Counted from the first letter of the stretch, positions 1 to 8,807 are shown. The stretch: 64,000 bases of DNA from Lachnoclostridium sp. An138 (GCF_002160765.1 NZ_NFLF01000001.1:186001-250000), one strand, 5' to 3'. The notes: generated by a model from the sequence alone, not told the origin. Made by a program: numbers and translations.

Positions 1-591
1 AGAAGCGTAGGTAATGCAGCCTACAGTAGATCCTTCCGGAGCATGCTCTGCAATGTACTCACCAGCGGTAACACCACCTGCGTAGTTGTTAGAACCTACG
101 AAGGAAACATACTGATCCATATACTCGTCATCCAGAGTACAGTCAAATGTGAAGATCTTTACACCCTGCTCGTTAGCAGCCTGAATTGCAGGCATGGTTC
201 CTGCCGGGTCATTTGCAGAAAGAGCAACTGCATCATATCCTGCTGCAACATAGTTGTTAATCAGGTCAGAGCAGATGTTTCCGTCCAGCTGCTGGTCTGC
301 CAGAGTCGGCTTCGGAATTCCAAGAGCTTCACACTGTGCAACGATACCCTCTTCAACGCTCTGATAGAATGCGTCATTCTCAGTACCTACGATGAAAGCC
401 AGCTTCAGTTCAGAAAGATCCTTGGTCTCTCCTGCAGCATCTGCTGTCTCCTCTGTAGCAGCTGCATCCTCTGTGGTCTCCTCAGTTGCCTCAGCTGCGG
501 TATCTGTAGCAGCGTCATTTCCGCCACCGCAAGCAGTCAGAGAAGCAACCATTGCTGCTGCAAACAATGCAGCCAGAATTCTCTTTTTCAT
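1..591 (-). CDS. sugar ABC transporter substrate-binding lipoprotein (partial, C-terminus outside window)
   Basis: Extracellular solute receptor of the periplasmic-binding-protein 4 (RbsB-like) class, which delivers a sugar to an ABC importer. The visible 197 codons begin with a lipoprotein signal: MKKR, a hydrophobic stretch, then the lipobox LTAC, so the mature protein is anchored by a lipidated Cys. An acidic/Ala/Thr-rich linker follows, then the start of the binding fold (KLAFIVGTENDAFYQS, later VALSANDPAG and FTFDCTLDDEY). Two ATGs lie nine bases apart. The AGGAGG at 601-606 is only one base from the upstream ATG (600) but correctly spaced for the ATG at 591, so 591 is chosen. It is the last visible gene of a sugar operon; the ATPase and permease presumably follow beyond the window. 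The ligand cannot be read from sequence alone. Confidence 0.9.
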   Translation of the reverse strand, partial: MKKRILAALFAAAMVASLTACGGGNDAATDTAAEATEETTEDAAATEETADAAGETKDLSELKLAFIVGTENDAFYQSVEEGIVAQCEALGIPKPTLADQQLDGNICSDLINNYVAAGYDAVALSANDPAGTMPAIQAANEQGVKIFTFDCTLDDEYMDQYVSFVGSNNYAGGVTAGEYIAEHAPEGSTVGCITYAS

Positions 592-622
592 CTTTTTCAT
601 CCTCCTAGATAAAAATTTTTTG

Positions 623-660
623 AGTGTATTTTTTAATACTCCCTCGCAGGAGTATACACT
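623..660 (-). other. intercistronic hairpin before the binding-protein gene
   Basis: Two nested inverted repeats (outer AGTGTAT/ATACACT, inner ATACTCC/GGAGTAT) lie in the 100-base gap between the lyxose isomerase and the binding protein. No U-tract follows on the minus strand, so it is unlikely to be a full terminator. Such hairpins commonly stabilise the 3' end of one message or the 5' end of the next, and binding-protein genes are usually expressed above the rest of their operon. That role is inference. Confidence 0.5.
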
Positions 661-691
661 TTCCTGTTACCAGTTTTCCTTATACTGTTAC

Positions 692-1375
692 TCAATCCTT
701 CGCTGCCGGATATTCGGTGCAGAGCAGACGATAGGGCGGCTCATCCTCTTCAATAGACGGATATCTTCCAAGAGGGTTCTTGAACCGGTTATCTGTGTTG
801 TCATCATTGGTCATGGATACCTCGCCGATCAGAGCGGGGCCGCCCTCCGGAATGATGAACTCGTGATACAGGTAGGGATACAGGGTAAAGCTCTCGCCTC
901 TGTGAAGCGTCACCTGGCTTCCCGCCGGCAGCGTATACTGTCTTCCATCCTGGCAGATCAGCACATCTGTATCCAGGAACTCTCCGGTGTCCGGGTCCGC
1001 GTTATAAAACGTAAAGACAATATCGTTTCCTCCGCGGTTGATGATATCTTCCATCTTGTTCCAGTGGAAATGCATCGGGGAGACCTGTCCGGAATCACAC
1101 ATCATAATCTTTTCCGCATAAGGTTTCTTGTACTTGGGATTATGTACGTTTCCATTACGGATGGTAATCAGAGCCAGGCCAAGGGTATCAAAATGTCCCT
1201 CGCCATAATCCGTCACATCCCAGCCAAGGGCATTGTCACGAATCTCGTCATACTCATGTCCCTTCTCGGCCCACTCTTCCGGAGTGAAGCTTAAATAGGG
1301 AGGCAGAGCGAACTTATACTCCGCCAGCAGCGCTTCAAATTTTTTGATTACTGCGTTGATTTCTGATCTTTTCAT
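692..1375 (-). CDS. D-lyxose/D-mannose-type ketol-isomerase (cupin)
   Basis: Cytoplasmic metal-dependent aldose-ketose isomerase of the D-lyxose isomerase family, 227 residues as usual for the family. Known members interconvert D-lyxose with D-xylulose and D-mannose with D-fructose. The metal site is intact: H102 and H104 in SPMHFHWNKMED, E109, and H171 in YLYHEF, matching the spacing of characterised enzymes. The start has a good ribosome site (GAGGAG) and lies five bases after the DUF4432 gene, so the two are co-transcribed. In this operon it probably feeds a ketose to the PfkB kinase. The true substrate is unknown. Confidence 0.85.
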   Translation of the reverse strand: MKRSEINAVIKKFEALLAEYKFALPPYLSFTPEEWAEKGHEYDEIRDNALGWDVTDYGEGHFDTLGLALITIRNGNVHNPKYKKPYAEKIMMCDSGQVSPMHFHWNKMEDIINRGGNDIVFTFYNADPDTGEFLDTDVLICQDGRQYTLPAGSQVTLHRGESFTLYPYLYHEFIIPEGGPALIGEVSMTNDDNTDNRFKNPLGRYPSIEEDEPPYRLLCTEYPAAKD

Positions 1376-1380
1376 CTCTA

Positions 1381-2436
1381 TTACTCCTCCTGCGCCTTCA
1401 GCGCATTGATTTTCTGAATCATTTCTTCCAGCTTTTCTCTGCCTTCCACCACGGAAAACTTCAAGGTATTGGTTTCCTTTTCGAAAGGCTCCAGATAATG
1501 CACGCTGTTCTGCTCAATGTGGTGCAGCTTGCCGTATACGCTGGAATTCGAGGGCTCCAGGCCCAGCACATAATCGCCTGACGCCATGGATTTCCACTCC
1601 ATAAAATAGGGAAGGTTCTTACGGTTAAACTCAATCGCAAGTCCGATATTCAGCTCATGATTGGCGACCAGAACCATGGTGTCCAGATTCTCATCTGATT
1701 TCATGTCGTGAATAAACACATATTCCGGCTCGTTATCCTTTGGAGAATCGATCCTGTCCCATTCCTCCACATGTTCCTCGGAAAACGCTTCTCTTCCTGT
1801 CACCTTCACAGAAGGAACATAAAGCCTGCAGTTCTCATTCAGGAACGGATATCCCATATTGCAGTGATATAAAAGCATCAGAGGCTCCGGGCGGAACGCC
1901 TGGTTTTCAATCTCATCCGTCACTGTGATGCTGTTCTCTCCCAGCACACTTTCTATCTTTCTGCGGAGTACCATGTTCTCCCCGAACAGTTCCGCTTCCC
2001 GCATCTCGCCGGAAATCACCAGGCGGACGCTGTCTCCTTCTGTAATCACATCCGTGCACACATGCTCTGCCGGCGTCGTGCGCATCCTCCCGTGCATGGG
2101 GTAATCCTTGCCGTCCACCGTACAGGGAGCGCAGATATTTTCCAAACCGCAGGTAAAAAACAGACCGCCCATGATGCTTCTCTGGGCTTCCTGGCCATTG
2201 GTATCGTACTGGTTTCTTCCTTCCAGTCCGGGCTTTGCCAGAAATGTCATATTCAATCCCTTATAGGTTAAATCTGTAATGTCGAGAGCCTTGTCAGCCG
2301 CGGAATGAAAGAAAATGTCTCCGCATTTTGCTTCAATCGCATTCATATGCTCCGCGCGGCCTTCCTTGTAGGTGACCGGCCGGGCGTATACCAGCTGCTG
2401 AAGGCTTCCGCAGTATTTCATCAGCTTCTTATTCAT
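1381..2436 (-). CDS. DUF4432 family aldose-1-epimerase-like protein
   Basis: A 351-residue protein of the galactose-mutarotase-like fold (DUF4432), often found with sugar catabolic genes and presumed to act on free or phosphorylated sugars. Recognisable parts are DKALDITDLTYKG, GGLFFTCGLENI and the C-terminal LEPSNSSVYG. A TTG nine codons upstream (2463) would also be open, but the ATG at 2436 has GGAAGG at a workable distance and is preferred. It starts 19 bases after the SIS isomerase gene. The catalytic activity is not established for the family. Confidence 0.8.
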   Translation of the reverse strand: MNKKLMKYCGSLQQLVYARPVTYKEGRAEHMNAIEAKCGDIFFHSAADKALDITDLTYKGLNMTFLAKPGLEGRNQYDTNGQEAQRSIMGGLFFTCGLENICAPCTVDGKDYPMHGRMRTTPAEHVCTDVITEGDSVRLVISGEMREAELFGENMVLRRKIESVLGENSITVTDEIENQAFRPEPLMLLYHCNMGYPFLNENCRLYVPSVKVTGREAFSEEHVEEWDRIDSPKDNEPEYVFIHDMKSDENLDTMVLVANHELNIGLAIEFNRKNLPYFMEWKSMASGDYVLGLEPSNSSVYGKLHHIEQNSVHYLEPFEKETNTLKFSVVEGREKLEEMIQKINALKAQEE

Positions 2437-2455
2437 CGCTGCCACGTTCCTTCCG

Positions 2456-3028
2456 TCACTCAAGATTTGCGTGATATCTCCACAGGCTCTTCATATCCAG
2501 TCCACGCTCATCGATAATCATCTTCGCCACCACATCTCCGAAGAGCAGAAGGCTCTGCTCGAAAAGAGAGGTCATAGGCTGGATAGAATCAATCTCATCA
2601 TCCAGATAGTTCTTGGTTCTGACCGGGATGCGGACCATGAACTCGCACAAATCCTTCATCTCACTGTTCGGGTTGGAACCGATATGTACAATCTTTGCTC
2701 CGATGCCGTGGGCTTTCTTCGCGATTCCCAGCGGAAACAGGGAGCCGCCGCTTCCGGAGCCTACCACCAGCAGATCCTTTTCCGTAATGGCCGGCTCTGT
2801 AATCTCTCCCACATAATGGGTTTTGATTCCCAGGTGGGCAAGTCTCTTACAGATGGCCTGAAGAGATAGGAGCACTCTTCCCACGCCTACAAAATATACC
2901 TGATCGGCTTTCAGTACCGCATCCACGAATCTTTCCACCGATTCCGGGTCTACCGCGCCAAGAGCCTTGTCTATCTCTCCCAGCACGTCTTTTACTGTCT
3001 GATTATAATGTTCACTGTAATATCCCAT
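2456..3028 (-). CDS. hxlB: SIS-domain sugar-phosphate isomerase (6-phospho-3-hexuloisomerase-like)
   Basis: A 190-residue single SIS-domain protein resembling 6-phospho-3-hexuloisomerase, which interconverts 3-hexulose 6-phosphate and fructose 6-phosphate. The SIS phosphosugar loop is visible as VVGSGSGGS, with VYFVGVGR near residue 45 and ERGLDMKSLWRYHANLE at the C-terminus, typical of the family. An open frame extends 17 codons upstream, but AGAGGA precedes the ATG at 3028 and fixes the start there. It sits between an AlsE/RPE-like epimerase and DUF4432. Classical RuMP operons pair this enzyme with a hexulose-phosphate synthase, which is absent, so the substrate here is likely a different 3-keto or rare ketose phosphate. 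Confidence 0.8.
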   Translation of the reverse strand: MGYYSEHYNQTVKDVLGEIDKALGAVDPESVERFVDAVLKADQVYFVGVGRVLLSLQAICKRLAHLGIKTHYVGEITEPAITEKDLLVVGSGSGGSLFPLGIAKKAHGIGAKIVHIGSNPNSEMKDLCEFMVRIPVRTKNYLDDEIDSIQPMTSLFEQSLLLFGDVVAKMIIDERGLDMKSLWRYHANLE

Positions 3029-3053
3029 TTGACTGATTCCTCTTTTTTTATTC

Positions 3054-3764
3054 TTACGGTTGTGTGCCGTTGATCTCATCCTCCAGAGCCTTCAGCTTCT
3101 TCAGGCTGCCTTTCTGGTCTTCCCTGCTGATGCAGGTGCTTCCTGCCACAAAGATATTTGCCTCTCCTGACATTCCATAAGTCCGGATGTTCTCCGGCGA
3201 AATACGTCCGTCGAGAATCACTTTTGTATCCAGCCCTCTGGACTGAATCATCTCATGCAGGTCATGAATCTTTCTTGCGGAATAGGCTGTCTGCGCCTCT
3301 CCTTTCATCTGGGCGAATCCCGGATTGATCAGCATCAGCAGAACCGCGTCGCATTTCTCCAGAATATATTCCAGCTCATACAGGGGGGTAGCCGGCTTCA
3401 ATGCCACTCCCGCCCGGATTCCCTTGCTGTGAATGTAATTCAGCATTCCATCCACATGATCACAGGTCTCCATATGGAATACAATCTGTGAAACCCCGGC
3501 TTCGATCAACTCGTCCACAAAGAACTGCGGGTCCTTTACCATCACATGGGCTTCCAGCTCCAGCTTTGTCCTCTTTGCGATCTGCTTTACCGTATCCAGT
3601 CCCAGCGGCATGCTCGGGCTGAAATGACCATCCAGAATATCTACGTGAATCATCTCAAGTCCGGCTTCCTCAATCAGCCTGCACTGCTGCTCCAGATTGC
3701 ACATGTCTAATGTAATCATTGACGGAGATACGTGACAGGATTTTTTCCAGATATTTTCATTCAT
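3054..3764 (-). CDS. ribulose-/allulose-phosphate 3-epimerase family protein
   Basis: A (beta/alpha)8 metal-dependent 3-epimerase, 236 residues. The family residues are present: SPS at 13-15, H40 and D42 in HVDILDGHF, H73 in EAHVMV, and D185 in VILDGRIS; the phosphate loop is VAGSTC. The central VNPGF is INPGFAQMKG. The N-terminal SPSMITLDM resembles allulose-6-phosphate 3-epimerase (AlsE) more than housekeeping Rpe. It is first in the main operon, behind a strong promoter and ROK-like operator. The likely reaction is C3 epimerisation of a ketose 6-phosphate; the exact sugar is inference. Confidence 0.8.
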   Translation of the reverse strand: MNENIWKKSCHVSPSMITLDMCNLEQQCRLIEEAGLEMIHVDILDGHFSPSMPLGLDTVKQIAKRTKLELEAHVMVKDPQFFVDELIEAGVSQIVFHMETCDHVDGMLNYIHSKGIRAGVALKPATPLYELEYILEKCDAVLLMLINPGFAQMKGEAQTAYSARKIHDLHEMIQSRGLDTKVILDGRISPENIRTYGMSGEANIFVAGSTCISREDQKGSLKKLKALEDEINGTQP

Positions 3765-3798
3765 GATTTCTATACTCCCGCTTGATAGTCTGTCTTAT

Positions 3799-3819
3799 TT
3801 AGTGCGTTCGCCTTACTAA
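3799..3819. promoter_or_regulatory. ROK/XylR-type operator
   Basis: Inverted repeat TTAGT-N11-ACTAA just downstream of the -10 box of the sugar operon. Firmicute XylR-type ROK repressors bind TTAGTT-type half sites arranged in this way. A ROK repressor is encoded immediately upstream, so repression of this operon by it is the simplest reading. Confidence 0.6.
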
Positions 3820-3832
3820 TTAATTTAAAAAT

Positions 3833-3861
3833 ACTATAACCTTTTTGATGGTGCTTGTCAA
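3833..3861 (-). promoter_or_regulatory. sigma-A promoter of the sugar operon
   Basis: TTGACA (3861-3856), 17-base spacer, TATAGT (3838-3833) on the minus strand, about 70 bases before the epimerase start. The -35 is a perfect match and the ROK-like operator covers the start-site region. Confidence 0.75.
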
Positions 3862-3928
3862 TACAATGAATTACTTTTTACATTTACTACAAATTTTTCT
3901 GCATTTTTTTGTGCAACATGACTATCAT

Positions 3929-3970
3929 AAAAAAGAAGAGCTTCCAGATAATTGAAAGCCCCTCTTTTTT
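3929..3970. terminator. bidirectional-looking terminator after the ROK gene
   Basis: A 12-bp stem (AGAAGAGCTTCC against GAAAGCCCCTCT with G-U pairs), 8-base loop, A-run on the left and T6 on the right. On the minus strand it ends the kinase-ROK transcript and separates it from the promoter of the epimerase operon. Confidence 0.75.
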
Positions 3971-4026
3971 CATGCTGCTGCATCCCTTCGTGTTCTTACT
4001 CTCTCCTATTTCTTTTAACTATTCGT

Positions 4027-5202
4027 TTAAACAATCAGCTCTCCTTCAAACGTTCTGTTTATGGCGTTGCACACTGCCCCCAGCACCATAGCTTTGTCCA
4101 GGAAACTTGTCTTTCTGACAAGGGTTCTCACTTTTTTGTTGGAAAACTTCCGGTCATTGATAAGATCCTCCAGTATGGTGAGATACCGTTCCGGCCAGTA
4201 TATGGCGCCCAGCCCCAGCAGAATAATCTCGAAATTCATAATATTTTCCAGGCTGATGACCGCGCTGGACAGATCCATAAGCATTTCTTCCATAATTTTC
4301 CGCACTTTTGGATTGCTGTCCATCCGGCAGATAGACTGGTAGTCCTTTTTCTTTCCCAGGGCGGCTTCAACCTTTCTCTCTATCACTTCAGTCCCCACAT
4401 AGGTTTCAAGGCAGCCCAGGTTCCCGCATATACCGCACCTGTTCCCATGATGGTCAATAGATAGATGTCCTATCTCCGGCGGATATCCGGAATTGCTCTC
4501 ATAACGGCGTCCTCCCATGATAATGCCGCTTCCAAACCCTTCATCCACACAGATGACAAGCATATCCTGATAATCTTTCCCACTGCCGTAAAGCTGCTCC
4601 ATCAGGGCCACACTCTGAACATCATGATCCAGAAAAATCGGAATACCGTATTTCTCCCTCAGAGGTTCCGTCACTGACACATTCTTAATCCCGTGAAAAT
4701 AACCGGGATTGATAATCTTTCCCAGCTTGACATCCACCGGCCCCGGCGTGGACACGCCGATTCCGATCACATCGTCCCTGCCCTCCAGCATATGGTCCAG
4801 AAGGACACAAACTGCCTCCATCAATTCTTCAGAGCTGCTCCATTCCCGTTCTATCCGCTCATACTTATACAGCTTCAGCCGCATATCGCAGAGAACGGCT
4901 TCCGCAAATCCCCGGCCCATAACGACGCCTGCGTATTTGGGAGAACCCGGAGCAATTTCCAGATTTACAGGGCTCCTGCCCTGGGCCTTCGTATTTTCTT
5001 CCTCTTCTTTCGCTTTCTCCGTCTCTGTCAAATAGCCTTTTTCAAGAAGCTCATTGACAATCGCTGAGATTCCTGTCTTGGTCAGCCCGGTCTGTCTGGA
5101 AAGTTCGATTCTGGAAGAGCAGCGTTCAGTGGCAATCAGCTGCAGCACCAGCCCTCTGTTCCTCTTTTTCAGATAATCCTTATTTACCCCCAGTCTGGAC
5201 AT
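4027..5202 (-). CDS. ROK family transcriptional repressor
   Basis: Sugar-responsive repressor of the NagC/XylR type, 391 residues from the chosen start. An N-terminal winged helix-turn-helix (about 20-75, SRIELSRQTGLTKTGISAIVNEL) precedes a ROK sugar-kinase-like domain. The ROK zinc motif is intact: CGICGNLGCLE with the upstream His. Possible starts extend upstream to a GTG inside the kinase gene. The ATG at 5202 lies four bases after the kinase stop and fits translational coupling, although its ribosome site is weak. It probably senses the transported sugar or its phosphate and represses the operon at 3799-3819. Confidence 0.88.
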   Translation of the reverse strand: MSRLGVNKDYLKKRNRGLVLQLIATERCSSRIELSRQTGLTKTGISAIVNELLEKGYLTETEKAKEEEENTKAQGRSPVNLEIAPGSPKYAGVVMGRGFAEAVLCDMRLKLYKYERIEREWSSSEELMEAVCVLLDHMLEGRDDVIGIGVSTPGPVDVKLGKIINPGYFHGIKNVSVTEPLREKYGIPIFLDHDVQSVALMEQLYGSGKDYQDMLVICVDEGFGSGIIMGGRRYESNSGYPPEIGHLSIDHHGNRCGICGNLGCLETYVGTEVIERKVEAALGKKKDYQSICRMDSNPKVRKIMEEMLMDLSSAVISLENIMNFEIILLGLGAIYWPERYLTILEDLINDRKFSNKKVRTLVRKTSFLDKAMVLGAVCNAINRTFEGELIV

Positions 5203-5206
5203 GACG

Positions 5207-6151
5207 CTACTGATTCTCGGAAAGGAACTGCTCAATCTTTTCTCTTGTGGGGAGAGACGCAATGGCTCCTTTCTCACGGACAGACAGAGAACCGCTTACA
5301 TTGCCGTACTTCACTGCGTATTTCAGAATATCCGCATTCAGCTGATCCACAGAGGCCACTCCCTGGTTCAGCACGCAGGCCAGGAAGCCTCCCCAGAACG
5401 CGTCGCCCGCTCCCGTGGTATCTGCCACATGGTCTACACGGTACCCGGGAACCACATAAGACTGCCCGTCATAGAACAGCTCGGCTCCGCCGCCGCCCAG
5501 AGTCAGGACTGCCGCCGCGATGTCATACTCCTTCATGATGTTCAGCACATTGTCATGTCCTCCCACCATATCGATCTCCTCATCGGAAAGCTTCAGGAAA
5601 TCCACATATTTCAAAATGGAAAGCACTTCCCGGGTACACGCTTCCTTGTCATCATTCCACATCAGGTTGCGGTAATTGATGTCAAAGCCTACCAGCTTGC
5701 CCAGCTCATGTGCTCTTGCCATGGCATATTCCGTAGCCTCCACGGCTTTTCCTGCAGACAGGGAGCAGGAGCCTGCCTGAACGATCCGGCAGGTCTTAAG
5801 ATCCTCATCTTTAATCTCGCTCTTGTCCAGCATCATATCAGCGCCCGGCTTTCTGGCAAAGGTAAAACTTCTGTCATTGTTCTCATCCAGAGACACAAAA
5901 GCCATAGTTGTAATCGCTTCTTTCGTCATCTCCGGAGCCAGAGGCGTCACGTTATTCTCCCGCAGGGTCTTCAGAAGAAATCTTCCGAAATCGTCGTCTC
6001 CCACCTTGCAGTAGATACCGGCTTCCAGGCCGTTTCTCGCGGCAGCAATCGCCACGTTCGCCGGCGCTCCGCCTGCGTTTCTGATATAGCTTGCTTCTTC
6101 CTGTCCCGGTATAAAGTCAATCACCATCTCGCCAATTGTTATAAAATCCAT
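5207..6151 (-). CDS. PfkB family carbohydrate kinase (fructokinase-like)
   Basis: A 314-residue cytoplasmic sugar kinase of the ribokinase/PfkB superfamily. The first signature is seen in the N-terminal GGAPANVA, and the catalytic motif DTTGAGDAFWGGF holds the base Asp and anion hole. The N-terminus (MDFITIGEMVIDF) resembles fructokinases. It is the first gene of a two-gene transcript with the ROK repressor and has its own promoter at 6234-6261. With the isomerase and epimerase downstream, it likely phosphorylates the ketose made from the imported sugar. Confidence 0.88.
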   Translation of the reverse strand: MDFITIGEMVIDFIPGQEEASYIRNAGGAPANVAIAAARNGLEAGIYCKVGDDDFGRFLLKTLRENNVTPLAPEMTKEAITTMAFVSLDENNDRSFTFARKPGADMMLDKSEIKDEDLKTCRIVQAGSCSLSAGKAVEATEYAMARAHELGKLVGFDINYRNLMWNDDKEACTREVLSILKYVDFLKLSDEEIDMVGGHDNVLNIMKEYDIAAAVLTLGGGGAELFYDGQSYVVPGYRVDHVADTTGAGDAFWGGFLACVLNQGVASVDQLNADILKYAVKYGNVSGSLSVREKGAIASLPTREKIEQFLSENQ

Positions 6152-6233
6152 AGTCCCTCCTGTAATCCTCCCGCCTTCTGATCACAAGTTCCTTCTCATG
6201 ACTCATAACCTGAAGGTAAGTATTTTTAATAAA

Positions 6234-6261
6234 ATCATACCAATTGAGGGAAAAAAGTCAA
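6234..6261 (-). promoter_or_regulatory. promoter of kinase-ROK transcript
   Basis: TTGACT (6261-6256), 16-base spacer, TATGAT (6239-6234), minus strand, about 83 bases before the kinase start. No TTAGT-type operator is apparent here. Confidence 0.65.
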
Positions 6262-6311
6262 TCATTTTTTATAAAGCCGGAAAACTGCCCGCCCGCGTCC
6301 ATTCTTTTTCT

Positions 6312-8807
6312 TCATTTTCCATACAGGACGCTGTATTCCTCCAGAGACAACATCTCCATGGACGTGCCAGAGGTCCGGATTTCCCCGTCCTGTGTGCTCA
6401 GAAGCAGGCGGCTGTTCTCCAGATACTGTCTGAGTCCATCTGTCCATTGCCGCAGATTTTCTTCGTTCGGACGGCTGTTTTCCTCCAGGTTCCAGCTAAA
6501 GGAGGAACCGGCCGCCTGCAGAATCTGTCCGTAGGCTCCCAGCCGGAAGACCTGATACCGGTATTCTCCGTAGGTATCCCGGTCCTCGGCATGAATAGTC
6601 GTGATGAAATCATTTTCCCCGTCTGTGCCCAGATAAATGCTGTTCCATCCGGCCCTGGATGTATGGGCTGACATGGAATAGAGCAGCTCACCGTCTCTAT
6701 TTTTCAGAAGAACCAGTCCGCTGTCCCCGTCTCCTGTATTGCCTGTATAAATCTCTGCCGTCTCCGTTCCGCGGCTCTCCGATATATCCGCCTGCTGCGT
6801 ACTGTCCAGCGTATAATAAGCCTCCAGCAGCTCCTCTCCCGTCATTCCCAGCCTCTCCTGCAGTTCCTCGTAACCTGTATCCCGGATAAACGGCTCATAT
6901 GTGATCCCGTCCCCGTACCAGGCGCTGTCCACCTCCGCCCTTGTAATCAGGCCATCCTGAATGGTGATGGTGCAGGGAACATTCATCCGGGAGAGCCCGC
7001 CGGAAACAGCATCTGCAAATTCATCAAAGGTCACTGCCTCGTACCGGAGAGTATTCATCTCCTGATTCACCAGATACGCACAGTAATCCACAAAGGGAAG
7101 CGCGGGAAGCGGCCCGTCCTCTTCCATATCCCAGAAATCCACCACATAAAAATCTACCGCCTCAAGACTCCTGCTGATACTGCGGATAAAAATCTGGTAC
7201 ACCCCATCCGGCACACTGCCGCCAGCCAGCAGCTCCTTTGTAAGAACCTCCGGTTCTTCCGCCTGTTCCATCGTCTCCTCACTCCGGGCTTCCTCCGGAG
7301 TCAGCGGCACCAGACGGCACTCAATTCCCAGACCATACTCCTGCAGAAAAGCCTCTGTCTGCTCTGTGGAGAGCGCAATCCAGAAATTGTTATTCACATC
7401 ATCCACGGACAGGACCGGAACCGACGCCAGAATCTCCCTGCCGAAATTTCCGTCATGCCAGATTTCCAGAGTATCCCCCTGTTCCGCCTCCGGCGCAAGC
7501 TCAAACGGAAGCGCCATCAGATACTGGTCTGCTCCCTCGTAGCTGAGACGGAAGCCTCCCTGGCCCATAACCTCGATGCTCTCCGCATCCTCCGTAAAGC
7601 TGCCGGGATAGCTTTCCAGAATCCCCGGAATGACTCCTCTGGGAAACGTGATTTTCACCAGATTGCCCGCTTCCAGACTGTCTATCTCAGCCCCCGTATG
7701 GAAAGTGACCCTTTCTGCATCCGGAATACTCACCCCTCCGCTCCGCGGTATCTCCACAAGCAGATCATTCGTGCCGCCCAAAAAAGAATACTGCACAACT
7801 CCGTAGTAAACTGCCTGGGAATCCTTTGCGGGATTTGCCAGCAGCCAGACCGCCAGCAGAATACAGGCTGCCGCAATTCCCGCCGCCAGCAGCCGTTTCG
7901 GTCTGCGGTAACGCAGTACATTGCGGATTCGGCTGCCCGTATCCCCCTCTCCAAAGGCCAGAGGGATGCCCCGTGAGATTCCTTTCCCGGAAGCCATGGC
8001 AAGCAGAGATTCCGAGTATGCCTTTTTCACGCCGGCTCCCATTTCCTTTATCACCGCTTCATCGCAGGCCATCTCCATATCCCGCCCGCTGAAATGAAAA
8101 GCCGCCCACACAAGAGGATTGAACCAGTGAATCATAACTGCCAGCCATGCCAGCGCCCGCAGCAGCGGGTCCCGGCGCCGGATATGAATCTCCTCATGCA
8201 GCCGTATGTACCGCTCTTCCTGGGGAGCCAGGTGAGCCGGCAGATAAATTCTGGGCCGTAAAATACCGCAGACAAAGGGCGACCCCTTTCCGGAAAACCG
8301 GTAAATACGTTCGCTTTCCCTGACCGCTCCTCCCAGACGCCTTTTCAGGCGCACAAGAGATATCACGCTGTACAGCATCAGAACCGCCATTCCCAGACCC
8401 CAGACAATTCCGGCTGCAAAGAGAATCAGCTGCATCGGATTCACGGAGCCTGCCGGATTTCCCTGGGGCAGAGAACTGTTGACCGCTTCATTTACCGACT
8501 CGTTTATCGACTGAGCCGGAAGATGGAGCTCCGGATTCATCTGGTACCCGATATCCTCCGCAATATATTCCATGCGGCCCCCGCTGCCTGCTTCATTCCG
8601 GAGAGCTCCCAGAAGGGACAGCGGAGCCGAAAAGGATACCGGACAGAGCAGCCGGAACAATACCACCGCCCAGAGCGCATAGGAAAAGATACGCGGCGCG
8701 CGCTTAAGCAGGAGCCTCGCCGCAAAGACTGCCAGAATCACCACGCTGGCCGTCAGGCTCATATTCAACACTTCTATCAGCGCTCTTTCAAGAATGCGTT
8801 CCGTCAT
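6312..8807 (-). CDS. BlaR1/MecR1-like M56 family metallopeptidase with unusual C-terminal sensor region
   Basis: Membrane protease of the antirepressor family that activates BlaI-type operons, 831 residues. The N-terminus has several membrane helices, then the zinc protease motif HEEIH with the following RRRDPL, HWFNPLVW and the downstream CDEAV, all typical of M56. After a further helix (about 300-325) come roughly 500 extracellular residues. These show no penicillin-binding sensor motif (no evident SxxK/SxN/KTG set), so the signal is probably not a beta-lactam. The ATG at 8807 has a strong GGAGGGGG site and overlaps the BlaI-like gene by 20 bases. Confidence 0.85.
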   Translation of the reverse strand: MTERILERALIEVLNMSLTASVVILAVFAARLLLKRAPRIFSYALWAVVLFRLLCPVSFSAPLSLLGALRNEAGSGGRMEYIAEDIGYQMNPELHLPAQSINESVNEAVNSSLPQGNPAGSVNPMQLILFAAGIVWGLGMAVLMLYSVISLVRLKRRLGGAVRESERIYRFSGKGSPFVCGILRPRIYLPAHLAPQEERYIRLHEEIHIRRRDPLLRALAWLAVMIHWFNPLVWAAFHFSGRDMEMACDEAVIKEMGAGVKKAYSESLLAMASGKGISRGIPLAFGEGDTGSRIRNVLRYRRPKRLLAAGIAAACILLAVWLLANPAKDSQAVYYGVVQYSFLGGTNDLLVEIPRSGGVSIPDAERVTFHTGAEIDSLEAGNLVKITFPRGVIPGILESYPGSFTEDAESIEVMGQGGFRLSYEGADQYLMALPFELAPEAEQGDTLEIWHDGNFGREILASVPVLSVDDVNNNFWIALSTEQTEAFLQEYGLGIECRLVPLTPEEARSEETMEQAEEPEVLTKELLAGGSVPDGVYQIFIRSISRSLEAVDFYVVDFWDMEEDGPLPALPFVDYCAYLVNQEMNTLRYEAVTFDEFADAVSGGLSRMNVPCTITIQDGLITRAEVDSAWYGDGITYEPFIRDTGYEELQERLGMTGEELLEAYYTLDSTQQADISESRGTETAEIYTGNTGDGDSGLVLLKNRDGELLYSMSAHTSRAGWNSIYLGTDGENDFITTIHAEDRDTYGEYRYQVFRLGAYGQILQAAGSSFSWNLEENSRPNEENLRQWTDGLRQYLENSRLLLSTQDGEIRTSGTSMEMLSLEEYSVLYGK

